64,000 nucleotides of DNA from Gautieria morchelliformis (lineage: Eukaryota > Basidiomycota > Agaricomycetes > Gomphales > Gomphaceae), in the NCBI GenBank assembly GCA_015179125.1, contig WHVA01000202.1, positions 119,205 to 183,204 of the forward strand, read 5' to 3'. Both the position numbers and the translations under genes were made by a program. Of this stretch, positions 54,722 through 64,000 are shown one piece after another. Position 1 is the stretch's first letter, and each line of letters opens with the position of its first letter. The notes under the pieces were generated by a model. The model was not told the DNA's origin and made no database searches. It saw nothing but the letters and a program-made list of their open reading frames with translations.

Positions 54722-55184
54722 TGTAAGGGCAACCCTGGCTAGTTGTGGAGATCACACTACCACACAACTGACAAGGGGAAATCCAAAGTCTGTATAAATG
54801 AACAGAGCATACAAGAGAGGGGATTCTCACCTGACAAGGGGAAATCCAAAGAGAAAAGTCTAAGGACCCCCAATGTCAGCGAGCCCGTATTATACTACGC
54901 TGCGCAGCCAGGGACAACACTTGGCACCCGCCATCAACCCTGCACCTCCCTGACCCTTGATCGACCCTTGATGTCACCTATTACGCGAGTCGCTTGATTT
55001 CCGACACTGTTCCGAGGGTGGAACTCGGAAATTGGAGTGGAACTGGGAAGGCGAACAGAACTGGTGGAAGTTCTCCCAGAAGCGGAATCATTTCCGAGAG
55101 CGGAGGCGGAGATGGAATCGGAATCGGAAGCGGAGTCGGAAATGGAGTCGGAACTGGAAATGGAAAACAGGGTGTCCCCTGACA
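54722..55184 (-). repeat. E2 3' LTR (463 bp)
   Basis: TGTAAGGGCAACCCTGGC ... GTGTCCCCTGACA. Same subtype as the E2 5' LTR and the solo LTR at 62466 (AGTCTGTATAAATGAACAGA, GCATACAAG). It includes the TTCCGA-rich segment and is read through in frame by the pol ORF. Confidence 0.92.
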
Positions 55185-57600
55185 TCACCCCCTCTCTAGC
55201 GTGCTGCGTCCTCGAAGCACGGGACACGAGGGATTGAAATGCCAACGAGCGGATCCGGCGAGGGGCACCGGGATGTGTCCTATAGAACTCCCCGAGCTTG
55301 TCTGGGGCGGAAACATCTTGCTCCGGGACCCACGAATTCTCTTCGTACCCATACCCTTCCCATTTCACGAGGAATTGGAGTCGTCCTCGCACAAACCGGC
55401 TGTCCAGGATCCGTTCCACCACATAGTGCTCCTCCCCATCTACAATCTCTGGCAGAGGTGGCGGATGAGCCTTCCGACCTGGAATTGGGTCCTCAAGCAT
55501 AGGGAGTAACTTCACCACGTTGAAGACGGGGTGGAGGCGGGACATGGACATCGGAAGTCGCAGGCGGTATGCATTCCGTCCAACCCTCCGCGTCACTGTG
55601 AAGGGCCCAAGGTAGCGGTGGGCAAGCTTCTGTGAAGGGCGTGTGGTGCGGATGTCACTTGCATCTAGATACACCTTGTCTCCAACTTGGTACTCTGGGG
55701 CAGGAACCCGGCGTTGGTTGTAGTACCTCGCCATGTCATCCTTGGCCTTTGCAAGGGCCGACTTGGCTTCCGAAAGGGTGGAGTCCATGCGGTCTCGGAA
55801 CTCATTGACCGTCTCGAGTCGGGACTCAGCCTGGCGTGGTTCGAAGCCCATCCGCGGGTGTCGTCCGGAGTCGAGCATGAAGGGAGTCTGTTGTGTGGCG
55901 GAATGGACATGGTTGTTGTATTGGAATTCCGCCAGCGGAAGTAATTCATCCCAGTCGTCCTGCCTCTCATTGACAAAGAGGCGGAGATATTGCTCCAACT
56001 CCTGATTGACCCGTTCCGTCTGTCCGTCACCCTGCGGATGGTACGCCGTGGTGGTAGCTAGCTTTATGCCGAGCAGGCGGTAGAGCTCCCGAGTCAGTTC
56101 CGCGACAAACTGCGGACCTCGGTCGGAAACAACTTGCTTCGGGAGCCCATGCAACTTCCAGACATGGGCAAGGAACAGGCGGGCCGCTCCGAGGGCTGTG
56201 ATCGTCGTGTGCGTCGGAATGAAGTGGGACACCTTGCTTACCGAATCCACGACGTTCATGATCGCGTCGTAGCCATGAGACTCTGGGAGTTCAACAATGA
56301 AGTCGACGCTGATGGTGTCCCAGCGGGATTCGGGAATCGGGAGCGGAACAAGTTCTCCGACGGGTGGATGTCGTTGCACTTTGGTTCGGAGACAAAGGTC
56401 ACATGTCTTCACGTACTGTCCAATGTAGCGGGACATCTGAGGCCACCAGTAATTCCGAGCCACTAACTCCAGCGTCTTCCACCTGCCAGCATGCCCAGCG
56501 ACCCGTGTGTCGTGGTGCTGGGACACGATGCGGCGGCGGAGGTCCGCCCCATCTGGAACGTAGACCTTGCCTCTGAAGTGGAGCAGCCCATCCCGTTCCG
56601 ACCATTCCGCTGCCCGTACAGACCGTGAGTGCCCTTTCCGAAGTTCCTCCACTGCCTTCACCACCGACTCCTCCTTCTCTCCATTCCGATACTGTCTCCG
56701 GATGTCCCGGAGCATTTCCGCTTCCGCTCCAACTGCAGTCACTCCTTCTAGGGCGCGGATTGCAAAGAGACTTGGGCGGAGCAGTGTCATATCCGCATTG
56801 TCTCCGCTTCCGCTTCCATGATCCGCACGGCGGGATAGGGCATCGGGCTTGCCCATGGTGCGGCCGGGGCGGTGGTGGAGCATGAAGTCAAACCGGGACA
56901 GGTGTAGGGACCACCGTGCTTGTCGTCGGTTCAACTTCTTAGACGTGCGGAAATACTCAAGGTTCTTGTGGTCTGTCCAGATCTCAAATGGGCATAGAGC
57001 ACCCTCGAGGAAGTGTCGCCACTCCTCCAGCGCTCGGATGATTGCCAGCATCTCCTTGTCATGGATCTCGTAGTTCCGCTCGACCGGACTGAGACTCTTA
57101 GAGAAGAAGGCAATCGGATGCCACCCCCCACCTTCTTCCGATGACTGTTGCGACAAGACCGCTCCGGTAGCTGCGTCGGAAGAATCCGCCTCCACTCGGT
57201 AAGGGCGAGAGTCGTCGGGAAAGATCAGGACCGGGGCGGAAGTGATCAGCTCTTTGAGTTTGTCAAAGGAGGCCCGTTCCGGCTCTCCCCACCGCCATCC
57301 AACCTCCTTCTTGGTGAGGTCGAAGAGGGCACGGGCGTGGCAGGAGAAGTTCTTGATGAACCGCCGGTAGAAATTGACAAACCCAATGAAGGACTGGACT
57401 TCCTTCTTGTTCCGCGGCACCGGCCAATCCGACACACCGGAAACCTTGACGGGGTCCATTTCCACCTTTCCTTCCGACACGATCACCCCAAGATACTCTA
57501 TCCGCGTCCGCTCAAATTCACACTTTTCCGGCTTGAGACACAGGTTGTACTCCCGGAGTCGTTCCAGCACTCTCCGCACGACTTCCCGATGTTCGGACAT
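54934..57600 (-). pseudogene. E2 pol, 3' part: RT end, RNase H, integrase, chromodomain
   Basis: An 888-codon open frame. It starts just after the catalytic RT box, at MSEHREVVRRVLERLREYNL. RNase H: YRVEADSSDAATGAVLSQQS and HDKEMLAIIRALEEWRHFLE. Integrase zinc finger: HHDTRVAGHAGRWKTLELVA ... CDLCLRTKV; DDE residues in [40 protein letters not shown], and [19 protein letters not shown], all present. A chromodomain follows, [20 protein letters not shown] and VKWEGYGYEENSWVPEQDV. The frame stays open through the polypurine tract into the 3' LTR, adding a Ser/Asp-rich tail, to a stop at 54934. It is separated from the 5' part only by a one-base deletion. Confidence 0.9.
55185..55199 (-). promoter_or_regulatory. 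E2 polypurine tract
   Basis: On the minus strand CTAGAGAGGGGGTGA directly precedes the 3' LTR. E1 has the equivalent at 47606-47620. Confidence 0.75.
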
Positions 57601-59093
57601 TGTTTTTGTGAAGATGAGGATGTCATCGAGGTAGACGCAGACAACCCTTCTGCTATCATGTCACGGAAAATGTCATTCATCATTGTCTGGAACGTGGCAG
57701 GACTGTTGGTGAGGCCAAAGAACATGACCTGTGGCTCAAAGAGTCCTCGGTTGGTGCGGAATGCGGCCTTCCACTCATCTCCCTCCCGGATCCGGACATT
57801 ATTGAAGCCCCAGCGGACATCCAGCTTGGTGAAGTACTTCGCCCCACGGAGTTGTGTGATCAATTCGGAAATGAGCGGAATGGGGTACCGGTTCTTGATC
57901 GTGATCGCATTCAAGGCCCGGTAATCCTGCACAAGTCTGAGCGAGCCGTCCTTCTTCTTGATGAAGAACACCGGAGATGCCATGGGTGACTTGGAGGGGC
58001 GGATCCTCCCTGTACGGAGATTTTCCGCAAGGAATGCATTGAGCTCTACCTGCTCCTTGGGTGACAGCGGGTAGACCTTGCAGTTGGTGGGCTTCGACCC
58101 AGGCTCCAACTCGATGGCATGGTCCCACAGTTTCCGCGGAGGCAGGGCATCAAACGACTCCTTGGAGAAGACGTCCTCAAACTCCCGCAGGTACTCCGGA
58201 ATTTCCGCCTCCACTCTATCATACCTCTTAGAGGCTTCAGCAAGGCGTTGCGAAATATTTCCGGTGGCGCGGATGTGTTCCGCCTCCGGCGGAAGGTTTA
58301 CGTACAGCAAGCGCTCCCCTTCCGTCAGAGCGTCTTCCAGGCCGAGTCGGATGACGTCGGAATCGGAATTGGAAGGGGGATCCGGGTCAAATTCCGCTTC
58401 CGAGTCTTCTTCTGCAAGCAGTGGATGGGGGCCGGAACGACATGTCTGTATGAGCCGTTCGGTCTTCCGCTGCTCCTGGTGCTCCTTCTGCACTTCCAAC
58501 CGGCACATGTGACACTTGGCTGGACATCGACTCATCAGTACCTTCCGAGTCTGCCAATTGATCTCCGGGTTGTGCTCTTGAAGCCAGGTAAACCCAAGGA
58601 TGATGTCTTGCTTCCCCAGGCTGGTGACAGCGAAGGAAGTGCGTTCCGAGTGTCCATCGTAGCGGAGAATTGTGTCCACTATCTCCGTGATGGACCCTGC
58701 CTCATTGGGGCTTCCATCCACATTGAACACCGGGATTGCACGTTGCAACTTCCGCGTGGTCAGTCGGTTCCGTTCCACATAGTCCCGGTCCATAAACTGA
58801 CCAGTGGCCCCGCAATCGACAAGGGCGGGTCCGGATTTGACTTCCGCCGTATCTGTCGTCTGGATCTCTACCTTAATGACTAGTGACTTGGGGCCAGGGG
58901 TGGCAGCAACGACATAGCGCTTCGGAAGGCGTCTCTCCCAAGGGCGGATGCGGGATAGACGGGGTGTCGGATTTGGCTTTTGTGTGACTTTATCCGGTGG
59001 GTCTGTATGAAGTGAGGGGAGTCGGGGCTTTTCATTCTCTACTTCAAGACAGGCAAACCGGTTATGTACAGGCAGCAGGGGCACACATCTCAC
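57601..59093 (-). pseudogene. E2 pol, 5' part: protease and RT N-terminus
   Basis: Open frame from 59093 with MRCVPLLPVHNRFACLEVEN. The retropepsin is KSGPALVDCGATGQFMDRDY, with the flap-end SLGKQDIILGFTWLQEHNPE. A Cys cluster follows (CPAKCHMCRL). RT motifs are SPMASPVFFIKKKDGSLRLV, YFTKLDVRWGFNNVRIREGD, and MFFGLTNSPATFQTMMNDIF. The frame then shifts at MIAEG, where E1 has a run of four C (plus strand) and E2 only three near 57640-57647. The resulting frame loses the YLDD catalytic box; the shifted frame ends at 57498. The lesion could be a sequencing error in the C-run. Otherwise it matches E1. Confidence 0.88.
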
Positions 59094-60257
59094 CCGCTGC
59101 GCGTCACAAAATCCGATGCATCTTCCGCTTCCGATGCGCCATGTTCCGCATTTTCGGAAACTCCTTCCGCAGTAGGCACTCCGCTTATGTCCGCAAGTGC
59201 GAGGAACTCTGGAAGGAGCTCGAGTTTCTCCTCTGTGGTCATAAGCCGGATGTCAAATGCTTGGGGGCACTCGCGGGCATAGTGGCCTGGTTGTTGACAT
59301 CGGAAGCAGGTGATAGTTCCGCGGCCTTTTCCGCGCATGCGGTCAACATCCATCGGGGCAGGGCCACTCTTCGAGGGAGGAGGGCTATGGTTCCTAATAG
59401 GAGCGGGCGGAGAAAGCGTCGGAAATACTTTCCGCATGGGAATGAATGCGCTTCCGGATTTTGGCACAGGTGGAGTAGGACGAGTGGAAACTGCGCGTCA
59501 TATTCCGGCTCGTCTCCACGAAGGCCTCATTTGCTTCCCTGTTCCGGGACACCTCTGTGCAGCTTGGTACCACCCTTCCGGGTCATCAAAATCCGGAGCT
59601 CCATCCCCAAGCAGCGCAACTTGGTTCTGGAGTGTCGGATCAAGTCCTCGTCGGAATTTGATGACGATCGTCTTGTCGTCGTCATACTCCGCAAGGTCGA
59701 TGAGCTCCTGGAAGCGATCGATGTAGTCATCGACCGGATCCTTGGCCTGGTACCAGCTGTCCCCTCGAGCTTCGTAAGGGCTGTGAGCTGCTCTTTTTGG
59801 GCAGAACTGGTCGGAAAATGTTTTCTCGAAGCGTCCCAGTCCCGGAAGTAGTTCCCCTTGCCCTTTGCTTCATGTCGGATCACCTTGTTTGCAAAACGGG
59901 TGCGCGGTCCGATTGAAAAAGGACAATGCCAGTGAATCCGAGCCTGGTCGTTCGGAAAGAGGTCTCCGACAATTGCGAAGTAGATGCTGCATGTGTTGAA
60001 GAATGCGCGTCCCTTCTCCCGATCTCCGTCAAAGTCCGCCGGAGTTGCGGGTTTGACCTTTGCTAACTTCGCGGACTTCTCTCTTCCGCTAGTTCCGCTT
60101 TTCCGAAATCCGGATCATCCAGCATTTCATTTCCACCACCTTGTGGAATATCTAACTTAGCCAAAATCGCTTGTAAGGCTGTTTCAATCGCGTCGGTCTT
60201 CATCCGGTTCCGCGTCAATTCCTCCTCCATATTCCGAAGACGATCGTCCGGATCCAT
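59090..60257 (-). pseudogene. E2 gag, broken by many single-base deletions
   Basis: Start MDPDDRLRNMEEELTRNRMK near 60257, with IETALQAILAKLDIPQGG. A CCHC knuckle CFRCQQPGHYARECPQ is near 59270, and KSGPAPMDVDRMRGKGRG precedes it. Compared base by base with E1, at least six one-base gaps occur (for example GGACTTCTCTC versus GGACTTTCTCTC; ACGGGTGCG versus ACGGGCTGCG). The gag reading frame is therefore shattered, while the downstream pol is almost intact. Confidence 0.8.
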
Positions 60258-60426
60258 GTGGAAGGAGAAATGTGGGACGGGATTTCCGGGGTTGGGAGCT
60301 CGACGTAAGAAGAGGGCTGTCGTACGCTGTTGTGCGGAAGAGGTTGCGATCTCCGAGTCGCTGTCTCCGATTCCGAACGCACCTATGGCGAATGCAGCGC
60401 AGTACGACCGCCGGTCCTCTAGGGAG

Positions 60427-60436
60427 AGACTTTTCT
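60427..60436 (-). promoter_or_regulatory. E2 putative self-priming site
   Basis: On the minus strand AGAAAAGTCT lies two bases downstream of the 5' LTR end, complementary to AGACTTTTCT in the LTR at 60568-60577. The spacing and sequence are identical to E1, so the feature is conserved in both copies. Confidence 0.6.
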
Positions 60437-60438
60437 GC

Positions 60439-60891
60439 TGTAAGGGCAACCCTGGCTAGTTGTGGAGATCACACTACCACACAACTGACAAGGGGAAATC
60501 CAAAGTTGTATAAATGAACAGAGCATACAAGAGAGGGGATTCTCACCTGACAAGGGGAAATCCAAAGAGAAAAGTCTAAGGACCCCCAATGTCAGCGAGC
60601 CCGTATTATACTACGCTGCGCAGCCAGGGACAACACTTGGCACCCGCCATCAACCCTGCACCCTCCTGACCCTTGATCGACCCTTGATGCCACCTATTAG
60701 CGAGTCGCTTGATTTCCGACACTGTTCCGGGGTGGAAGTCGGAAATTGGAGTGGAACTGGCAAGGCGAACGAACTGGTGGAAGTTCTCCCAGAAGCGGAA
60801 TCATTTCCGAAAGCGGAGCGGAGATGGAATCGGAATCGGAATCGGAACGGAAGCGGAGTCGAAAGGAAATGGAAAACAGGGTTCCCTGACA
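60439..60891 (-). repeat. E2 5' LTR (453 bp)
   Basis: Matches the 3' LTR at 54722 but is about 10 bp shorter because of scattered small deletions (for example GGTTCCCTGACA in place of GGTGTCCCCTGACA). The GTTAG duplication follows at 60892. Confidence 0.88.
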
Positions 60892-61352
60892 GTTAGTGAT
60901 GAATCATCACGCCGGTTAAATGGTATCGATCATATTTGATGGCGTGCCTTGTTGGCGAACTGTGCAAGCAGCGAATAGCGGTTCGGCAAAATGCGGCAAA
61001 GGGTGAACCGAGAGAACATAGAGAGGCATGGCCGAAGGGAGGGGCGAAGCGAGCGAACCCGGAGGAGGAGTAGCGAACGAGGGAATGGGGTAACAGGTGC
61101 AGGAAATACATAGGTCATGGCAATCTGATTGTCAGAACACCATCGAAGAGGGCAAGCAGAGGTGATAGGCCAAATGACTGCTAAGTTCATCCAAAGACGT
61201 CGATCGCTTGTTGATGGCATAACCATGGTCATTGTCGCGAACAGCAAGAATTGGTTGCCGAACATGACAATGGCAATCGGAATGAACACGGAGATGGAGT
61301 GACAAATGGTAAGACAGAGCAGCTGAATATGAGAAATAGACGCGTCATGACA

Positions 61353-61604
61353 TGAAGCCACAATGCTTCTTTTGGCCGCATGAGTCGCGTACATACTCAC
61401 TCTCTGTCGTAGATAGAGAAATAACGTTCTGTCTTTGGCACTCCAGGACATGGCACCACCGTGGATGATGTATGCATAACCGGAGATCGTGTGTCGATCT
61501 GCGGCCATGCTACATCCGCGTCTGCGTAGCCGGTTAATCTCCGTCTATGTGGCGAATGACAGCCAAAGGTGAGTAGTACCCTTTAGGTACTGGACAACTC
61601 TTTT
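61353..61604 (-). pseudogene. Copia-2 RNase H, N-terminal part
   Basis: On the minus strand: VVQYLKGTTHLWLSFA, then DRHTISGYAYIIHGGAMSWS, and in a shifted frame QNVISLSTTESEYV and HAAKEALWLH. These are the Copia motifs YLKGT, SISGY and STTEAEY. Frame shifts are present. It joins the 53633-53914 fragment downstream and the RT fragment at 62279 upstream. Confidence 0.8.
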
Positions 61605-62273
61605 TGTCATAAAATACCCATAAGCCCACTGCCATCACAATACGCTGAACCGCGCGCATATACACCGTCCCGTTCTCACACATACATTCGCCCACTCACC
61701 ACATCTACCCGAGTCCACACACACGTCCATGACATATCATGTTATTCCACCATTCTACTGATCCGACCTGACCAATGCCCGTGGATCCACTCAACCAAGT
61801 CAGAGCCCGAGCCGGAGGGGCGCTGATCCACGGAGGAGCTAGTCGTTGAGCCACACGTCTACATATCTTCATGTTATTTCCTCATTAATTCACAACCCAT
61901 TTTCTGATGCATATGACTACTACACCCCTTCCCATTCGATACATCAATTCCCTAGCTACCGCTGTCCCTGGACCACCGTATTTCCGAGTCCAGACGCATC
62001 AGTCGACCATATGTTCCCCTCCACTCTTCGGCCGCGCATGCCTAGTAGCTAGTTAAATAGTTCAGCATGTGTACAAAGATTCTCTAGTCAAATCAGAACT
62101 CACATTGAACCGTATAGTTGTTTCACTATGCATAGACTGCGTAATTGCTGCTCGAGAGATACACAGGCTGTTGTTTCCTCTATACTCTCGTATCTATAAT
62201 CTGCTCGATTCGACTTCAAGCCGAAGTCTGAATCTAAAACCTCTTCATTATCAGCTGCTCTTAATCTTTCACA
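61605..62273. mobile_element. Solo LTR (669 bp) in Copia-2
   Basis: Starts TGTCATAAAATACCC and ends TTAATCTTTCACA (TG...CA), with the perfect 5-bp duplication CTTTT at 61600-61604 and 62274-62278. It is AT-rich and non-coding. It separates THWNAVKS from KRVVQYLKGT of Copia-2. It does not resemble family A. Confidence 0.85.
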
Positions 62274-62278
62274 CTTTT

Positions 62279-62465
62279 GACTGCATTCCAATGCGTAGGG
62301 CGAACTTGGTTGAATATCGCAACAGGCACTGGACAGCGAAGGCTATGTCGGGGCATGTACCGAGCGCAGCGTAACTGAGCAATCCAACAGCCTCTCTATA
62401 TGGTGTGTCGCGCATCTGGGCCACTCGGCTGTGGTTTTCGGTGTCGAGGATGCCCACAGTAATAG
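62279..62465 (-). pseudogene. Copia-2 reverse transcriptase end
   Basis: MRDTPYREAVGLLSYAALGT, CPDIAFAVQCLLRYS, then in a shifted frame VRPTHWNAVKS. This is the conserved Copia RT end (the TPYREAVGSLMYA...RPDIAFAV type). It is bounded by two solo LTRs. Confidence 0.85.
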
Positions 62466-62921
62466 TGTCAGGGGACACCCTGTTTTCCATTTCCTTTTCC
62501 GACTCCGCTTCCGCTTCCGATTCCGATTCCGATTCCATCTCCGCCTCCGCTCTCGGAAATGATTCCGCTTCTGGGAGAACTTCCACCAGTTCTGTTCGCC
62601 TTCCGAGTTCCACTCCAATTTCCGATTCACCTCGGAACAGTGTCGGAAATCAAGCGACTCGCGTAATGGGTGGCATCAAGGGTCGATCAAGGGTCAGGGA
62701 GGCGCAGGGTTGATGGCGGGTGCCAGCGTTGTCCCTGGCTGCGCAGCGTAGTATAATAGGGCTCGCTGACATTGGGGGTCCTTAGACTTTTCTCTTTGGA
62801 TTTCCCCTTGTCAGGTGAGAATCCTCTCTTGTATGCTCTGTTCATTTATACAGACTTTGGATTTCCCCTTGTCAGTTGTGTGGTAGTGTGATTTCCACAA
62901 CTAGCCAGGGTTGCCCTTACA
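62466..62921 (+). mobile_element. Family-A solo LTR (456 bp), opposite orientation
   Basis: Starts TGTCAGGGGACACCCTG and ends CAGGGTTGCCCTTACA, in the reverse direction to the other family-A copies. Flanks AATAG (62461-62465) and ATAG (62922-62925) fit a 5-bp duplication with one lost A, or a 4-bp match. It interrupts Copia-2 RT and is closest to the E2 LTRs. Confidence 0.85.
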
Positions 62922-64000
62922 ATAGTCCATGTTGCATTGGTGTAGACGCGGGCTTGAGGTCTTCGAAGTTGTAGCGGTGAAGGATGGACTCGATGTAGGA
63001 TCGTTGCGAAGGTGGATGGTGCGTTTTTCTCTGTTGCATTTTATTTCTATCCCTAACAACCAGTGCAGTTCCCAAGGTTGGTTATTTCAACATATTTTGA
63101 AAGTTAGCCTTGAACGCATCCACTAGTGCCCGTGAAGACACCGTATTGTGCAATCGTCTATGTGGACAAGCCGATGGCAACGGAATCTTGGGTTCGACGA
63201 AAGAAGACGGCCTGATCAACATCGCAGCAGAGGAAATCCAATTCGTGAGCATTATATCCATAAGCTTCTGGTACATCGACGACCTGACTGCTTCAATCCA
63301 TCAATGTCTTTTGCAGAAACAAACTTTTCCTGAGGAGTTTGGCGCAGGATAGCCTGGGGTTGGGACATATATATTGTCTCATTTTCAGTAAGCTCTCTGT
63401 TTAGGTACGCGCCTTTGATATCAATCTGATGTAGCTCATGTAATCTGCAGCGCCAAGTGCTAGTACGGTGCATATTGATGCCAACTTTGCGACTGGAGCA
63501 AAGGTGTCAAAGTAATCGATGCTGGGAACTTGTGAGAAACCTTGCGCGACGAGTCGTGTTTTGTATCACACAATGTTCCCAGCAGCGTCCTTCTTAGCTC
63601 GAAACACCCTTTGGATTCGACAATGTTCACGCCGCTTGGAGCATCGTGAGTCTCCAGGTACCAGCCTCATGGAGCACAGCTAACTCCTCATGTATGGTGG
63701 ACTCCCATAGGTTCCAGTCGGGCCATTGTTTTGCTTCGGCCAAGGTTCGAGGTTCGATAGCCTCGAACCTCGCTAGTCTCAGCTATGAGTACCTACCCGT
63801 CGACTTCATTGGCTAACCATCATCCAGTTGGCTGTCCCTTCTCCTTCCAGCAGCTCCGGCACTTTTTTCGATGATGGAAGGCATCTGTACTCCTGTCGGG
63901 ATGACAGGATCAGATGATCGGTGAGAGGATGCTCCATGTCCATTGAGGATGTCTCAAACGTGCTGACTGGGCTTGCGCAGGCATTTGGCAGGTGCCTCGG
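62922..64000 (-). pseudogene. Copia-2 reverse transcriptase, 5' part (partial)
   Basis: On the minus strand, several frames give TRLVAQGFSQVPSIDYFDTF and APVAKLAS (about 63490-63560), then HQIDIKGAYLNRELTENETI (about 63350-63440), and later KLMDIMLTNWISSAAMLIRP (about 63220-63276). These are the first Copia RT motifs (FAPVAKL, QMDVKTAFLNGxL). There are frameshifts. The element continues beyond the right window edge. Between 63600 and 64000 the order fits the integrase-RT linker, but no integrase motif was recognised. Confidence 0.75.

Larger units (their letters stand above)
54722..60891 (-). mobile_element. Family-A Ty3 chromovirus, copy E2 (full length, with target duplication)
   Basis: LTRs 54722-55184 (3') and 60439-60891 (5'), flanked by the perfect duplication GTTAG at 54717-54721 and 60892-60896. 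The internal region encodes gag (about 60260-59090), then one pol frame from protease to chromodomain (59093-54934) broken by a single base deletion near 57640. It is the better preserved of the two copies. In its first kilobase many single-base deletions break the gag frame. Confidence 0.93.
53915..61352. mobile_element. 1.26-kb LTR-like element in Copia-2, itself containing E2
   Basis: The outer ends are TGTCAAGATTGG and CGCGTCATGACA (TG...CA, TGTCA/TGACA inverted), flanked by TGAAG duplications. Removing E2 and one copy of its duplication leaves about 1263 bp (53915-54721 plus 60897-61352). No coding domain was found in it, so it is probably a long solo LTR; it carries GCGAATAAGTG-like repeats near 53990-54020 and a perfect 11-bp hairpin at 54149-54172. 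Confidence 0.75.

Noticed and set aside
57148..57924. 258-codon plus-strand open frame
   Set aside because: Antisense to E2 reverse transcriptase. Its openness reflects the codon bias of the sense frame.

Overview
The window looks like nuclear DNA of a basidiomycete fungus, probably an agaricomycete. The genes have many short GT-AG introns of roughly 45-70 bp. The protein families fit too: a shugoshin, an OPA3 homologue, a GH5 sterol-glucoside/glucocerebroside hydrolase, a DUF6534-type membrane protein, and Ty3 chromoviruses, Copia, pogo, LINE and SINE elements. The genus cannot be fixed from the sequence.

Layout. 1-7.1 kb is repeats: a Ty3 gag-pro on the minus strand running off the left edge, two arrays rich in TACGG/CCGTA, the 3' end of a second Ty3 family, and a complete-ended pogo-like DNA transposon (3590-7028). 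The transposon is inserted at TA inside a 109-bp tandem repeat. Its transposase is interrupted by a SINE, and the SINE is interrupted by a solo LTR. 7.8-26.7 kb is the host gene block: AGC-type kinase (-), an unknown disordered protein (+), shugoshin (+), cyclin-domain protein (+), GH5 glycosidase (+), OPA3 (-), proline-iminopeptidase-like hydrolase (+), DUF6534 membrane protein (-), and the N-terminal end of a possible fungal NLR-type protein that stops where a decayed gag begins.

26.7-39 kb is a pile-up: a CpG-poor gag fragment, a 5'-truncated LINE, and a nearly complete Ty3 element (family B) that carries an extra ORF (ORF3) between pol and the 3' LTR. Family B contains a 615-bp LTR-like insertion and a family-A solo LTR. 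40.0-41.5 kb is one spliced gene of unknown function. 41.5-45.6 kb is non-coding and holds a palindromic tandem repeat (44716-44998).

45.6-64 kb is nested LTR retrotransposons: Copia-1 (+), two full-length copies of the family-A chromovirus (E1 47116-53357; E2 54722-60891, both -), and Copia-2 (-), which has been split by three separate LTR insertions. Five-base target duplications give the order of insertion. E2 lies in a 1.26-kb LTR-like element, which lies in Copia-2. E1 has no matching target duplication and its two LTRs are of different subtypes, so it is probably a recombinant. Family A shows a 10-nt complementarity between the base following its 5' LTR and a site about 32 nt downstream of a TATA box in the LTR, which suggests Tf1-like self-priming. 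Most stop codons and lost catalytic residues in these elements are C-to-T changes at CpG, pointing to decay by cytosine methylation.

Exon coordinates were worked out by hand from splice signals and reading-frame agreement. Family names rest on motif recognition, without database searches.
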